This document shows positions 16,515 through 24,070 of a stretch of 64,000 nucleotides of DNA, piece after piece. Below the pieces are notes generated by a model. That model had not been told where the DNA came from and ran no database searches. It saw only the letters and a program-made list of their open reading frames with translations. Position numbers and translations under genes: made by a program. Where the stretch lies: positions 39,418 through 103,417 of the forward strand of contig CALJUZ010000064.1 in the NCBI GenBank assembly GCA_937975235.1. Direction: 5' to 3'. The stretch comes from CALJUZ01 sp003387805 (GTDB lineage Bacteria > Bacillota > Limnochordia > Limnochordales > ZCTH02-B6). How positions within the stretch are numbered: the first letter of the stretch is position 1; every line of letters begins with the position of its first letter.

Positions 16515-16581
16515 CGACCAACACTCCTCTCCGGTCTGCGCCCGCTGGTAGTTTCCCCGCGACCGGCGCCCGATAGCAGCG

Positions 16582-17139
16582 TCAGGCGCGGGACAAATAC
16601 TCGCCGGTGCGGGTGTCGACTTTGATGACGTCGCCCTGGTCGACGAACAACGGCACCTGCACCACCAGGCCCGTCTCCAGCGTGGCCGGCTTGGTCGCGC
16701 CGGTGGCGGTGTCGCCCTTGAAGCCCGGCTCCGTCTCCACGACCCGCAGTTCCACCGCGTTGGGCAGGTCGACGCCGATGGCCTGTCCTTCGTAAAACTG
16801 GATGTGGATGTGATCGTTCTCCTTGATGTACTTGGGCGCGTCGCCCAGCTGCTCCGACGTCAGCGTCACCTGCTCGTACGTTTCCGTGTCCATGAACACG
16901 TGCTCGTCGCCGCTGGCGTACAAGTACTGCATCTCACGGGTTTCGATGTGGGCGCGCTCCACCCGCTCGCCGGCCCGGAACGTGCGCTCCACCACGTTGC
17001 CCGTGCGCACGTTTTTCAGCGTGGTGCGCACGAACGCCGCGCCCTTGCCCGGCTTGACGTGCAGGAAGTCGACGACGCTGTACACGCCGTCGTCCAGGCG
17101 AATGGTCAGGCCTCTGCGAAGATCGTTGACGGAAATCAC
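16582..17139 (-). CDS. efp: Elongation factor P
   Basis: 185 aa, three OB-like domains. Rescues ribosomes stalled at polyproline. The loop HVKPGKGAAFVRTTLKN contains the Lys that is the modification site in many bacteria, and YASGDEHVFMDTETYEQV is the domain II signature. The start is a GTG with AAGGAGG upstream. It follows the Xaa-Pro peptidase gene, the usual Firmicute order. Confidence 0.97.
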   Translation of the reverse strand: MISVNDLRRGLTIRLDDGVYSVVDFLHVKPGKGAAFVRTTLKNVRTGNVVERTFRAGERVERAHIETREMQYLYASGDEHVFMDTETYEQVTLTSEQLGDAPKYIKENDHIHIQFYEGQAIGVDLPNAVELRVVETEPGFKGDTATGATKPATLETGLVVQVPLFVDQGDVIKVDTRTGEYLSRA

Positions 17140-17169
17140 GCGGAAAACCTCCTTGCTGAATCACGCGGA

Positions 17170-18258
17170 CTACGCCGGCAAGCAGATCAGTTCCTTGGTG
17201 GATTTCGTGAGAATGCGGCAGCCATCCTCCGTCACCACCACCAAATCCTCGATGCGGATGCCGCCGCGGCCGGGCAAATACACGCCGGGCTCGATGCTGC
17301 CCACCATGCCGGGCTCCAGCACCACCCCTCCCCGCGTGCTGAAGCGCGGGATCTCCTCGTGCACGTCCAGCCCGATGCCGTGACCCAAGCCGTGGCCGAA
17401 AAAGTCGCCGTAGCCCGCTTCGGCGATGATGTTTCGGGCCGTCGCGTCCACGTCCTTGGCCACCACGCCGGGCCGGACGGCCTCCACGCCGGCCTGCTGC
17501 GCCCGCAGCACCAGTTCGTACAGCACCCGGTCTTCGTCGGTGGGCCGGCCGATGAAAACGGTGCGCGTCATGTCCGAACAATAGCCTTTCCAAACGCAGC
17601 CGAAATCCAGCGTGACGAACTCGCCCGCTGCCAGGGGCTTGTCCGTCGGCCGCGCGTGGGGCAGCGCGCCGTTGGGCCCGGACGCGACGATGGACGGGAA
17701 TGCCAGCGCCTCCGCGCCCTGCTCCCGCATGAACACTTCCAGCTTCCAGGCGATCTCTTTTTCCGTCGCGCCCGGCCGGAGATGGTCGAGAATGTACGAG
17801 AAAGCCCGGTCCGCCACGTCGACGGCCGCCTGGATGAGCTCCAGCTCCTCCTGGCTCTTGCGGCCGCGCAGCTCTTCCACCAGCCCTTTGACCGGCACCC
17901 ACTCCACCGCGGCCGGCTGGCCGTCCGGCGGGTTTTTCAGGTTTTCCAGCTGCTCCACCGTGACGTGGTGGCTTTCAAAGCCGATGCGCCGCCCGGCGTA
18001 GCGGGCCAGCCGCTGGTGCAGCGTCGCGTACGGGTCATCGTAACGCACCAGCGTGTAGTCGGGCGCCTGGGCCTTGGCCTGCTCCACGTAGCGGAAATCC
18101 GTCAGAAACAGCGCCTCTTCCCGGGTGATCAGCGCCATGCCGGCGCTGCCGGTAAAGCCGGTCATGTAGCGCCGGTTGGTGGCGCCCGTCACCAGCAGGC
18201 CGTCGATGTCAGCGTCCTTGAACGCGGCCCGCAGCCGCTCGATCCGCTCCTGCATCAC
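17170..18258 (-). CDS. M24 metallopeptidase, Xaa-Pro dipeptidase/aminopeptidase
   Basis: 362 aa. Creatinase-type N-terminal domain (to about 125) and pita-bread catalytic domain with metal ligands in LDFGCVWKGYCSDMTRT, GHGLGHGIGLDVHE and EPGVYLPGRGGIRIED. It hydrolyses X-Pro bonds. Start is the GTG at 18258, seven bases after a GAGGA; the adjacent ATG (18255) is equally possible. It lies between aroQ and efp, as yqhT does in Bacillus. Confidence 0.94.
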   Translation of the reverse strand: MMQERIERLRAAFKDADIDGLLVTGATNRRYMTGFTGSAGMALITREEALFLTDFRYVEQAKAQAPDYTLVRYDDPYATLHQRLARYAGRRIGFESHHVTVEQLENLKNPPDGQPAAVEWVPVKGLVEELRGRKSQEELELIQAAVDVADRAFSYILDHLRPGATEKEIAWKLEVFMREQGAEALAFPSIVASGPNGALPHARPTDKPLAAGEFVTLDFGCVWKGYCSDMTRTVFIGRPTDEDRVLYELVLRAQQAGVEAVRPGVVAKDVDATARNIIAEAGYGDFFGHGLGHGIGLDVHEEIPRFSTRGGVVLEPGMVGSIEPGVYLPGRGGIRIEDLVVVTEDGCRILTKSTKELICLPA

Positions 18259-18261
18259 TGG

Positions 18262-18744
18262 CTATTCCTCGCTTTCGTCGCCTTTTTCCTCAAGCCGGCG
18301 CCGCGCCGCGGACACGGCCGCGATCAGCCCCAAAAGGTAGCTGTCCGGCCCGAAGCCCGCGATTTGGCCCGCGCACGCGGGCGCGACGACCGAACGCCGG
18401 CGGAAAGGTTCCCGGGCGTGAATGTTGGACAGGTGCACTTCCACCACGGGCACGCCGACGGCTTTAATCGCGTCGTGCAGCGCGTAGCTGTAGTGGGTCA
18501 GCGCGCCGGGGTTGATGACGATGGCGTCGGCCTGGCCCGGTGCCTCGTGGATCGCGTCGATGAGCCGCCCCTCGTGGTTGGACTGAAAAAAGCGCACCTC
18601 GGCGCCCAGGTCGTCGGCCGACTCGCGCAGCCGCCGTTCGATGTCGGCCAGCGTCGCCGCACCGTACACGCCGGGCTCCCGCGTGCCCAGAAGATTCAGG
18701 TTCGGCCCGTTCAGCACCAATACCCTTACTTTGCGCTCGCCCAT
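18262..18744 (-). CDS. aroQ: Type II 3-dehydroquinate dehydratase
   Basis: Third step of the shikimate pathway. 160 aa. Signatures are VLNGPNLNLLGTREPGVYG with the catalytic Tyr, FFQSNHEGRLIDAIH, INPGALTHYSYALHDAI and EVHLSNIHAREPFR. The ATG overlaps the end of the aroK-aroB fusion by 19 bases, so two consecutive shikimate genes are coupled. The C-terminus carries a charged extension ending in Glu/Asp. Confidence 0.97.
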   Translation of the reverse strand: MGERKVRVLVLNGPNLNLLGTREPGVYGAATLADIERRLRESADDLGAEVRFFQSNHEGRLIDAIHEAPGQADAIVINPGALTHYSYALHDAIKAVGVPVVEVHLSNIHAREPFRRRSVVAPACAGQIAGFGPDSYLLGLIAAVSAARRRLEEKGDESEE

Positions 18745-20351
18745 CGGTTTCGCTGCTCCCTTACAATTTCCAGCACCAAGTCATCAGGAACGTCGTCCCG
18801 CACCACCCAGCGGCCCGGCTGTTCCGCGAGCACGAAGCGGATTTTCTGGTCCACCGTCTTCTTGTCGCGCCGCATCAGCGTCAGCAGCTTCGCTTCTTCC
18901 ACCGGCGGCGGGGCCGCCGGCAAGCCCGCCCGTTGGAGCAGATCCGCCAGGCGCTGCACCTCGGCTTCGGGGAAACCGGTCAGGCGCGCGGACAGCATGG
19001 CCGCCGCGACCATGCCGGCCGCCACCGCCTCGCCGTGCAGCATGCCCTCGTAGCCGAAAGCCGCCTCCAGCGCGTGGCCGATGGTGTGGCCGAAGTTCAG
19101 GCACTCCCGCACGCCCTCGGTCTCCCGCTCGTCCTCGGCCACGACGGCCGCCTTGATTTCACAGGAGCGGGCCACAATGCGCAGCAAAGCCGCCCGGTCT
19201 CCCGCGGCCAGCCGGTCCAGGCGGTCCTCCACGAACTGAAGCAGGTCCGGATCCCCGATGACGCCGTACTTGATGACTTCCGCCAGTCCCGCGGCCAGCT
19301 GCCTCTTCGGCAGCGTGCGCAGCGTGTCCACGTCGGCGATGACGATGCGCGGCTGGTGAAACGCGCCCACCAGGTTTTTCCCTTCATCCAGGTTGACGCC
19401 GACTTTTCCGCCCACCGCGGCGTCCACTTGCGCCAGCAGCGTCGTCGGCACCTGGATGAGGGCCACGCCGCGCAAGAACGTGGCGGCGGCGAAGCCCGCC
19501 AAATCCCCCACCACCCCGCCGCCCAGGGCGATAAAAAACGACCGCCGGTCCAGGCGGTGGCCCACCGCGGCCCGGTAAACCCGCTGGGCCGTTTCCAGGG
19601 TCTTGTACTGTTCGCCGTCGGGGATGTCGACCCGGGGCACTCGCAGGCCGGCCAGGGACAGGGAGCGCTGCACCAGCCCGCCGTAGAGCGAGCCCACCGT
19701 CTCGTTGGTGATCAGCAGGCCCTTGCTGAACGCGCCTCCCTGGCAGCAAAGGGAGCCCGCCTGATCAAGCAGGCCCGAGCCCACGTGCACGTCGTAGGAC
19801 CGCCCGTCCAGCCGCACCGGCACGCGCTGGGGCGCGGGCCGCTCATGTCCCGTGAGCAGCCGCTCGACTTGGTCCGCCACCTCGTCGGGAGACTTGCCTG
19901 ACACGTCCACCACGTAGTCGGCCAGCCCGTAGATGCGCTCGCGGTCGGCGTACAGGCGCTGCAGGTCGGCACGGGGGCGCGTCAGGAGAGGGCGCGGACG
20001 CTCCGCTTCGGCCGCGGCCCTCGACAAAAGCTCCTCCAGGTCGGCCCGCAGCCAGACCAGGGGGCCCGTCCGGCGCAGCAGCGACAAGCTGCCGCGATCC
20101 ATGACGGTGCCGCCGCCGGCCGCGATGACTTGCCCGCCCTCGCGGCAAATCCGCCGGACCGCGTCGGCCTCCCGCCGGCGAAAGCCGCTTTCGCCTTCCG
20201 CGGCGAAAATGTCCGGGATCGACATGCCGGCGCGCGCTTCGATGACGGCGTCCACGTCCACGAACGGACGGGACAAGCGGGCCGCCAGCCGCTGCCCGAC
20301 GGTGGTCTTGCCCGCGCCCATGAAGCCGATGAGCGTCACATTGTCTTCCAT
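18726..20351 (-). CDS. aroKB: Shikimate kinase / 3-dehydroquinate synthase fusion
   Basis: 541-aa bifunctional enzyme. Residues 1-170 are shikimate kinase, with Walker A LIGFMGAGKTTVG, DVDAVIE and AAGGGTV. Residues 180-530 are dehydroquinate synthase, with PDGEQYKTLE, ALGGGVVGDLAGFAAATFLRG, VGGKVGVN, NLVGAFHQP and the zinc-binding NFGHTIGHALEA. Both active sites look intact and no stop or internal ribosome binding site separates them. It therefore should catalyse steps two and five of the shikimate pathway in one chain. aroQ follows directly. Confidence 0.96.
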   Translation of the reverse strand: MEDNVTLIGFMGAGKTTVGQRLAARLSRPFVDVDAVIEARAGMSIPDIFAAEGESGFRRREADAVRRICREGGQVIAAGGGTVMDRGSLSLLRRTGPLVWLRADLEELLSRAAAEAERPRPLLTRPRADLQRLYADRERIYGLADYVVDVSGKSPDEVADQVERLLTGHERPAPQRVPVRLDGRSYDVHVGSGLLDQAGSLCCQGGAFSKGLLITNETVGSLYGGLVQRSLSLAGLRVPRVDIPDGEQYKTLETAQRVYRAAVGHRLDRRSFFIALGGGVVGDLAGFAAATFLRGVALIQVPTTLLAQVDAAVGGKVGVNLDEGKNLVGAFHQPRIVIADVDTLRTLPKRQLAAGLAEVIKYGVIGDPDLLQFVEDRLDRLAAGDRAALLRIVARSCEIKAAVVAEDERETEGVRECLNFGHTIGHALEAAFGYEGMLHGEAVAAGMVAAAMLSARLTGFPEAEVQRLADLLQRAGLPAAPPPVEEAKLLTLMRRDKKTVDQKIRFVLAEQPGRWVVRDDVPDDLVLEIVREQRNRWASAK

Positions 20352-20413
20352 ACGGACGAGGGGTTCAACACGGACGGGCGGATTCCTGCGACGGAAGGAC
20401 GGTCAACGGCGGC

Positions 20414-20956
20414 TCACTGCCGGGCCTTTTGCCGCAGCTGCCAGTCGCGCTCATCCAGCAGGCCCTGGCGGACCAGCTCCCGCAGCACTTTGCGCTCCAG
20501 CCGGCGCATCATGCGGGTGGCGCCCAGTTCTTTGGCGCTCAGAGGATTGACCAGCACGGTGAAGGTGTTCATGCGGTTGCCGCCCAGCACGTCGGTGAAC
20601 ACCTGATCACCGATAACCGCCGTCTCGTCGGGCCTGGTGCCCAAAAGCCGCATGGCCCGGCGGAACGCGCGCCCGATGGGCTTGGCCGCGTTGGCGATGG
20701 CCGGGATGTTGAACTCCCGGGCAAAGTGGCGGACGCGCCTCGAGCGCGCGTTGGACGTGAGGCAGATCTTAAAGCCGCGGCCCAGCGCGTCCTCCACCCA
20801 CCGCCGGGCCTCCTCGGTGGCGTGGGGGTTGCCGTATTCGATGAGCGTGTTGTCCAGATCGACGATGAGCCCGCGGATGCCGCGGGCTTTCAGGTCGTCC
20901 AGGTCCACGGCGAAGAGCGACTCGTAAACGGCGTCGGGAGCCAGAAAACGCAGCAT
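20414..20956 (-). CDS. yqeG: YqeG family HAD-superfamily phosphatase
   Basis: 180 aa. HAD class IIIA fold: motif I LIVDLDNTLIEYG, motif II LTSNA, motif III Lys in AAKPIGRAFRRAM, and motif IV VIGDQVFTDVLGGNRM. In Bacillus YqeG lies in another operon; here it sits between sigK and aroKB. The physiological substrate is not established. A Lys/Arg/Gln-rich C-terminus follows the catalytic domain. Confidence 0.92.
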   Translation of the reverse strand: MLRFLAPDAVYESLFAVDLDDLKARGIRGLIVDLDNTLIEYGNPHATEEARRWVEDALGRGFKICLTSNARSRRVRHFAREFNIPAIANAAKPIGRAFRRAMRLLGTRPDETAVIGDQVFTDVLGGNRMNTFTVLVNPLSAKELGATRMMRRLERKVLRELVRQGLLDERDWQLRQKARQ

Positions 20957-20999
20957 CGGTTTCCTCCGTGTCTTCCACGCTGCCTGCGATTATACCACA

Positions 21000-21701
21000 T
21001 CAGCCGTCGGCCAGCATCCGCTCCTGCAGCTTGTGGATGGCCCGCTTCTCGATGCGGGACACGTAGGACCGGGAGATGCCCAGAAGCTTCGAGATTTCCC
21101 GCTGCGTCTGCCTCACGCCGTCCAGCAGGCCGTAGCGCAGTTCCAAAATTTTCTTCTCCCGGCGGCTGAGGCCGGTCAGCGTCTCCCGCAGCCTTTGGCT
21201 TTCGATGCGCCGCTCCACCCGGTCCGCCACCATGTCCGCGTCGGTGCCCAAAATGTCCAGCAGCGTGATTTCATTGCCCTCTTTGTCCGCGCCGATGGGG
21301 TCGAAGAGGAGCACCTCGCCCCGGGTTTTCTTCGTGGCCCGCAGGTGCATCAAGATTTCGTTTTCGATGCACCGGGCCGCATAGGTGGCCAGACGGGTGT
21401 TCTTGCCGGGGTCGAAGGTGTTGATGGCCTTGATCAAGCCGATGGTCCCGATGGAGATGAGATCATCCGCGTCCTCGCCGGTGTTGTCGAACTTTTTCAC
21501 GATGTGGGCCACCAGCCGCAAGTTGTGCTCCACCAACAGGTTGCGGGCGTCGGCGTCGCCGTCGGCCATGCGCTCCAAAAGGCGGGCTTCCTCGTCGGGC
21601 GGCAGCGGCTGCGGGAAGACGCTGTTGCTGATGTACGCCGCCGCGACGAGAAAGCCGTCCAGAAGCCACGCCGCCGCGGCCGCAATGAAAGGCGGGATCA
21701 A
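21000..21701 (-). CDS. sigK: Sporulation sigma factor SigK
   Basis: Late mother-cell sigma factor. 233 aa, uninterrupted, so there is no skin-like insertion. The first 20 hydrophobic residues (PPFIAAAAAWLLDGFLVAAA) are a pro-sequence for membrane-linked processing, and NSVFPQPLPPDEE matches SigK rather than SigE. Region 2 has NLRLVAHIVKKFDNTGEDAD and DLISIGTIGLIKAINTF; region 4 ends ISRSYVSRIEKRAIHKL. The start is a TTG at 21699-21701 with AGGAGGTG nine bases upstream. That ribosome binding site overlaps the closing helix of the leader structure at 21714-21769. Confidence 0.95.
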   Translation of the reverse strand: MIPPFIAAAAAWLLDGFLVAAAYISNSVFPQPLPPDEEARLLERMADGDADARNLLVEHNLRLVAHIVKKFDNTGEDADDLISIGTIGLIKAINTFDPGKNTRLATYAARCIENEILMHLRATKKTRGEVLLFDPIGADKEGNEITLLDILGTDADMVADRVERRIESQRLRETLTGLSRREKKILELRYGLLDGVRQTQREISKLLGISRSYVSRIEKRAIHKLQERMLADG

Positions 21702-21713
21702 GCAGACGCACCT

Positions 21714-21769
21714 CCTGAGAATGAAAGACCCGCGTGCGCGGGTCCGGGCGCTTCGGCGCCGTTCTCAGG
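21714..21769 (-). promoter_or_regulatory. Three-way-junction RNA element in the sigK leader
   Basis: Three perfect helices: closing stem 21762-21769 with 21714-21721, a hairpin 21756-21760/21747-21751 closed on a four-base loop, and a second hairpin 21737-21744/21727-21734. In the RNA the 3' strand of the closing stem ends in CAGG, and AGGAGG is the sigK Shine-Dalgarno sequence, so folding should mask part of it. It could be a cis-regulatory switch or a translation brake. No match to a known riboswitch class is apparent to me. Confidence 0.6.
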
Positions 21770-21770
21770 A

Positions 21771-21778
21771 AGTGTATG
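21771..21778 (-). promoter_or_regulatory. Sporulation-type -10 element before sigK
   Basis: Minus-strand CATACACT fits the sigma-E -10 consensus CATACAnT exactly and the sigma-K consensus CATAnnnTA well. No good sigma-E -35 is visible; the upstream bases are the mltG terminator. Transcription would start about six to eight bases downstream, at the first strand of the three-way junction. Confidence 0.5.
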
Positions 21779-21814
21779 AAAAAGCCGGGCGGCGCGTGCC
21801 TGGACGCGCCGCCC
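21779..21814 (-). terminator. Intrinsic terminator after mltG
   Basis: Perfect 10-bp GC hairpin, arms 21805-21814 and 21787-21796 with an eight-base loop, followed within three bases by five T residues. It ends the alaS-mltG transcript and isolates sigK. Confidence 0.8.
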
Positions 21815-21832
21815 GCATCCGGGCCGCCCGCG

Positions 21833-22918
21833 TCAGCGGTTCAGCTGCTGGCGGGCCCGCACGTGCTCGTTGAAGGTGCGGCTGAAAATGTGGGTGCCGT
21901 CGCCGCGGGCCACGAAGTAATACCATTCGGTCTCCGCGGGCTCCAGCACCGCTTCGATGGCGCTGAGGCCCGGGCTGCCGATGGGGCCGGGCGGCAGTCC
22001 CCGGTTGCGGTACGTGTTGTAGGGCGAGGGAATCTCCAGGTCCGCGTACAAAATCCGCGGGCGGTGCTCGTCAAACAAGTACGCAATGGTCGGATCCGCC
22101 TGCAGCGGCATATCGATGCGGAGACGGTTGATGAACACCGAGGCGATGATGGGCTGCTCCCGCTTGAGCAGCGCCTCCTTCTCCACGATGGAGGCCAGCG
22201 TCACCACTTCGTGCAGGTTCATGCCCAGGGGCGCAGCGCGCCCTTCCACTACGGGCAGGACCACCTCGACGAAGCGGTTCACCATGGTGCGGATGATTTG
22301 CTCTTCGGTCATGGACGGAGAGAACAAGTACGTGTCCGGGAACAAGTAGCCTTCCAGGGAAGGGACCGGCTTTTCAATGGGCGGCTGGTCGCCGTACACC
22401 AGCGACTCGTCGCCGGCGAGCATCAGGAACCGCTCCCGGTCCACCAGGCCTTTGGCCGCCAGCACGTCCGCGATTTGCCGCAGGTGGAGACCTTCCTGAA
22501 TGGTCACCCGCTCCGCGTGAATGCGCCCGCGGCGCAGCGTCTCCATGACCGTCAGCAGTCCCATGTCGCTGCTGAGCAGGTAGTCGCCGGCCTGCAGCTG
22601 GGACTCGAAGCCGTACAGCCGGCTCATCAGCCGAAAGTGGCGGGCGTCGCGGATGAGCCCTTCCCGTTCCAGCATGTCGGCGATGTCGCCGCTGCTCATC
22701 CCCGGAGGGATGGTGACGATGGCCGCGTGGGCGTCGGCGGCCGACGTCAGCGGCATGGTCATGTAGCCGTGCGCCGCCAGCGCGGCCAACGCGCCCAAGC
22801 CCAGCAGCAGCAGAACCCACGATACCGCGCGCAAAACGCGCCGGCCGAAGCGCGGGTCCGCCGCCGCCGGGCTCGGATTATGTCCGGAGGGGACCAAATT
22901 TGCGGAAAAATGATCCAT
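21833..22918 (-). CDS. mltG: Endolytic transglycosylase MltG
   Basis: 361 aa. Membrane-anchored lytic transglycosylase that cuts nascent peptidoglycan strands. The membrane helix is near residues 32-52, then a LysM-like region with IPPGMSSGDIADMLEREGLI, and the YceG catalytic part with LASIVEKEAL (catalytic Glu), ASVFINRL and NTYRNRGLPPGPIGSPG. The ATG at 22916-22918 has GAGGTG upstream. It closes the alaS-ireB-ruvX-DUF1292-mltG series, conserved in Bacillus and Clostridia. Confidence 0.95.
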   Translation of the reverse strand: MDHFSANLVPSGHNPSPAAADPRFGRRVLRAVSWVLLLLGLGALAALAAHGYMTMPLTSAADAHAAIVTIPPGMSSGDIADMLEREGLIRDARHFRLMSRLYGFESQLQAGDYLLSSDMGLLTVMETLRRGRIHAERVTIQEGLHLRQIADVLAAKGLVDRERFLMLAGDESLVYGDQPPIEKPVPSLEGYLFPDTYLFSPSMTEEQIIRTMVNRFVEVVLPVVEGRAAPLGMNLHEVVTLASIVEKEALLKREQPIIASVFINRLRIDMPLQADPTIAYLFDEHRPRILYADLEIPSPYNTYRNRGLPPGPIGSPGLSAIEAVLEPAETEWYYFVARGDGTHIFSRTFNEHVRARQQLNR

Positions 22919-22968
22919 CGTTCCCACCTCGGCCACAATTATAGCGGGCCGGGCGTCCCGTGGCAAAT

Positions 22969-23301
22969 TCAGGCTTCGTCGTCTTCGTCGTCCTCGAAGT
23001 AGTCGTAGTCGTCTTCGTCCTCGTCGAAGCCGTAGTCTTCGTGGTCCTCCAAGTGGAGGCGAAACGCGGTCTCGACGCGCTCAAACTCCTCGTCGTCGTC
23101 CACGGCCACGAAAAATTCCTCGCCGTCCTCGTCTTCCTCCACGCGGAACACGTAGGCGTAGTTTTCCTCGCCCTCCTCGGGCTCCACCAAAGCGGCCAGC
23201 ACGTACTCCACGTCGTCCACGACGATAGAGTCCAGCACCTGGAAATCGATCTCGTTGCCTTCGTCGTCCAGCAGCGTAAAGACGCCGGTTTCTTCGGTCA
23301 C
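22969..23301 (-). CDS. DUF1292 family acidic protein
   Basis: About 110 aa. VFTLLDDEGNEIDFQVLDSI and YAYVFRVEEDEDGEEFFVA are typical of the YrzB/DUF1292 family. The C-terminal 45 residues are nearly all Asp, Glu, Tyr and Phe. I use the GTG at 23299-23301 (MTEETG, as in relatives), with GGAG eight bases upstream; the GTG nine bases earlier is the alternative. Function is unknown, position after ruvX conserved. Confidence 0.85.
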   Translation of the reverse strand: MTEETGVFTLLDDEGNEIDFQVLDSIVVDDVEYVLAALVEPEEGEENYAYVFRVEEDEDGEEFFVAVDDDEEFERVETAFRLHLEDHEDYGFDEDEDDYDYFEDDEDDEA

Positions 23302-23327
23302 CGGGACCACTCCAATCTCCGTTTGGG

Positions 23328-23753
23328 TTATCTTTGTCGGCGTTTGCTCTCCAAATACGTCTGCAACACGATGGCGGCGGCTACTTGATCCACCACCCGC
23401 CGCCGGCGGGACCGCCGCATGCCGGCCGAAACCAGCAGCCGCTCGGCTTCGGCCGTCGAAAAGCGTTCGTCCCAAAATTCGACGGGAACCCCCAAACCTT
23501 CCGCCAACCTCCGCCCAAACGCGAGCACGTACTCCGCTTCGGGTCCCAAGGTGCCGTCGGTTCGCTTGGGCAAACCGATGACGATGCGGCCGACGCCGTA
23601 TCGTTCCACCAGGTCCGCCAAGGCCGCGATGACGTCCTCATCGCCGGTGTTCTCGACGAACGTCAACGCCTGCGCGGTCAATCCCAGTTCGTCGCTGACC
23701 GCGACGCCGATGCGCCGCCGGCCTACGTCAAGGCCCAAAATCCGCGGCGTCAC
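23328..23753 (-). CDS. ruvX: Holliday junction resolvase-like RuvX/YqgF
   Basis: 141 aa RNase H-like fold. ILGLDVGRRRIGVAVSDELG holds the first acidic residue, IVIGLPKRTDGTLG the second strand, and DERFSTAEAER plus VDQVAAAIVLQTYL the remaining active site. Implicated in 16S rRNA 5' processing and recombination. The ATG overlaps the ireB stop by four bases. Confidence 0.95.
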   Translation of the reverse strand: MTPRILGLDVGRRRIGVAVSDELGLTAQALTFVENTGDEDVIAALADLVERYGVGRIVIGLPKRTDGTLGPEAEYVLAFGRRLAEGLGVPVEFWDERFSTAEAERLLVSAGMRRSRRRRVVDQVAAAIVLQTYLESKRRQR

Positions 23754-24010
23754 CGATTGTGCACCAGATATGCCTTCACCAACTCCTCCAAGAGCTCCGA
23801 GCGTTCCACGCTGCGCACCAGGCTGCGGGCCTGCTTGTGGCTCGTAATATACGTCGGATCCCCTGACAGCAGGTAGCCGACGATTTGGCTGACGGGATCG
23901 TAGCCCTTCTCCTCCAGCGCTTCGAACACCTGCTTCAAAATCCGACCCGTGCGCGACACCGTTTCCTGCTCGAAGCGGAACAGCATCGTGCGATCGAGTT
24001 CCTCGCCCAT
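23750..24010 (-). CDS. IreB/YrzL family regulatory phosphoprotein
   Basis: 86 aa, small helical protein. DRTMLFRFEQE, LEEKGYDPVSQIVGYLLSGDPTYITSH (residues 34-60) and ARSLVRSVERSELLEELV are the IreB signatures. In Enterococcus, IreB is phosphorylated on N-terminal Thr by the IreK kinase; the Thr residues near the N-terminus here fit. The ATG at 24008-24010 has AAGGAGG 11 bases upstream. It lies between alaS and ruvX, the standard order. Confidence 0.93.
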   Translation of the reverse strand: MGEELDRTMLFRFEQETVSRTGRILKQVFEALEEKGYDPVSQIVGYLLSGDPTYITSHKQARSLVRSVERSELLEELVKAYLVHNR

Positions 24011-24070
24011 GAACGGCCCAACCTCCTTGCCGACCCCGTTCAGTACCCCCGCGGACAAGGCGGAAGACGC

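Noticed and set aside
21000..21701. A skin-type insertion in sigK
   Set aside because: The reading frame is complete from pro-sequence to region 4, with no recombinase gene nearby.
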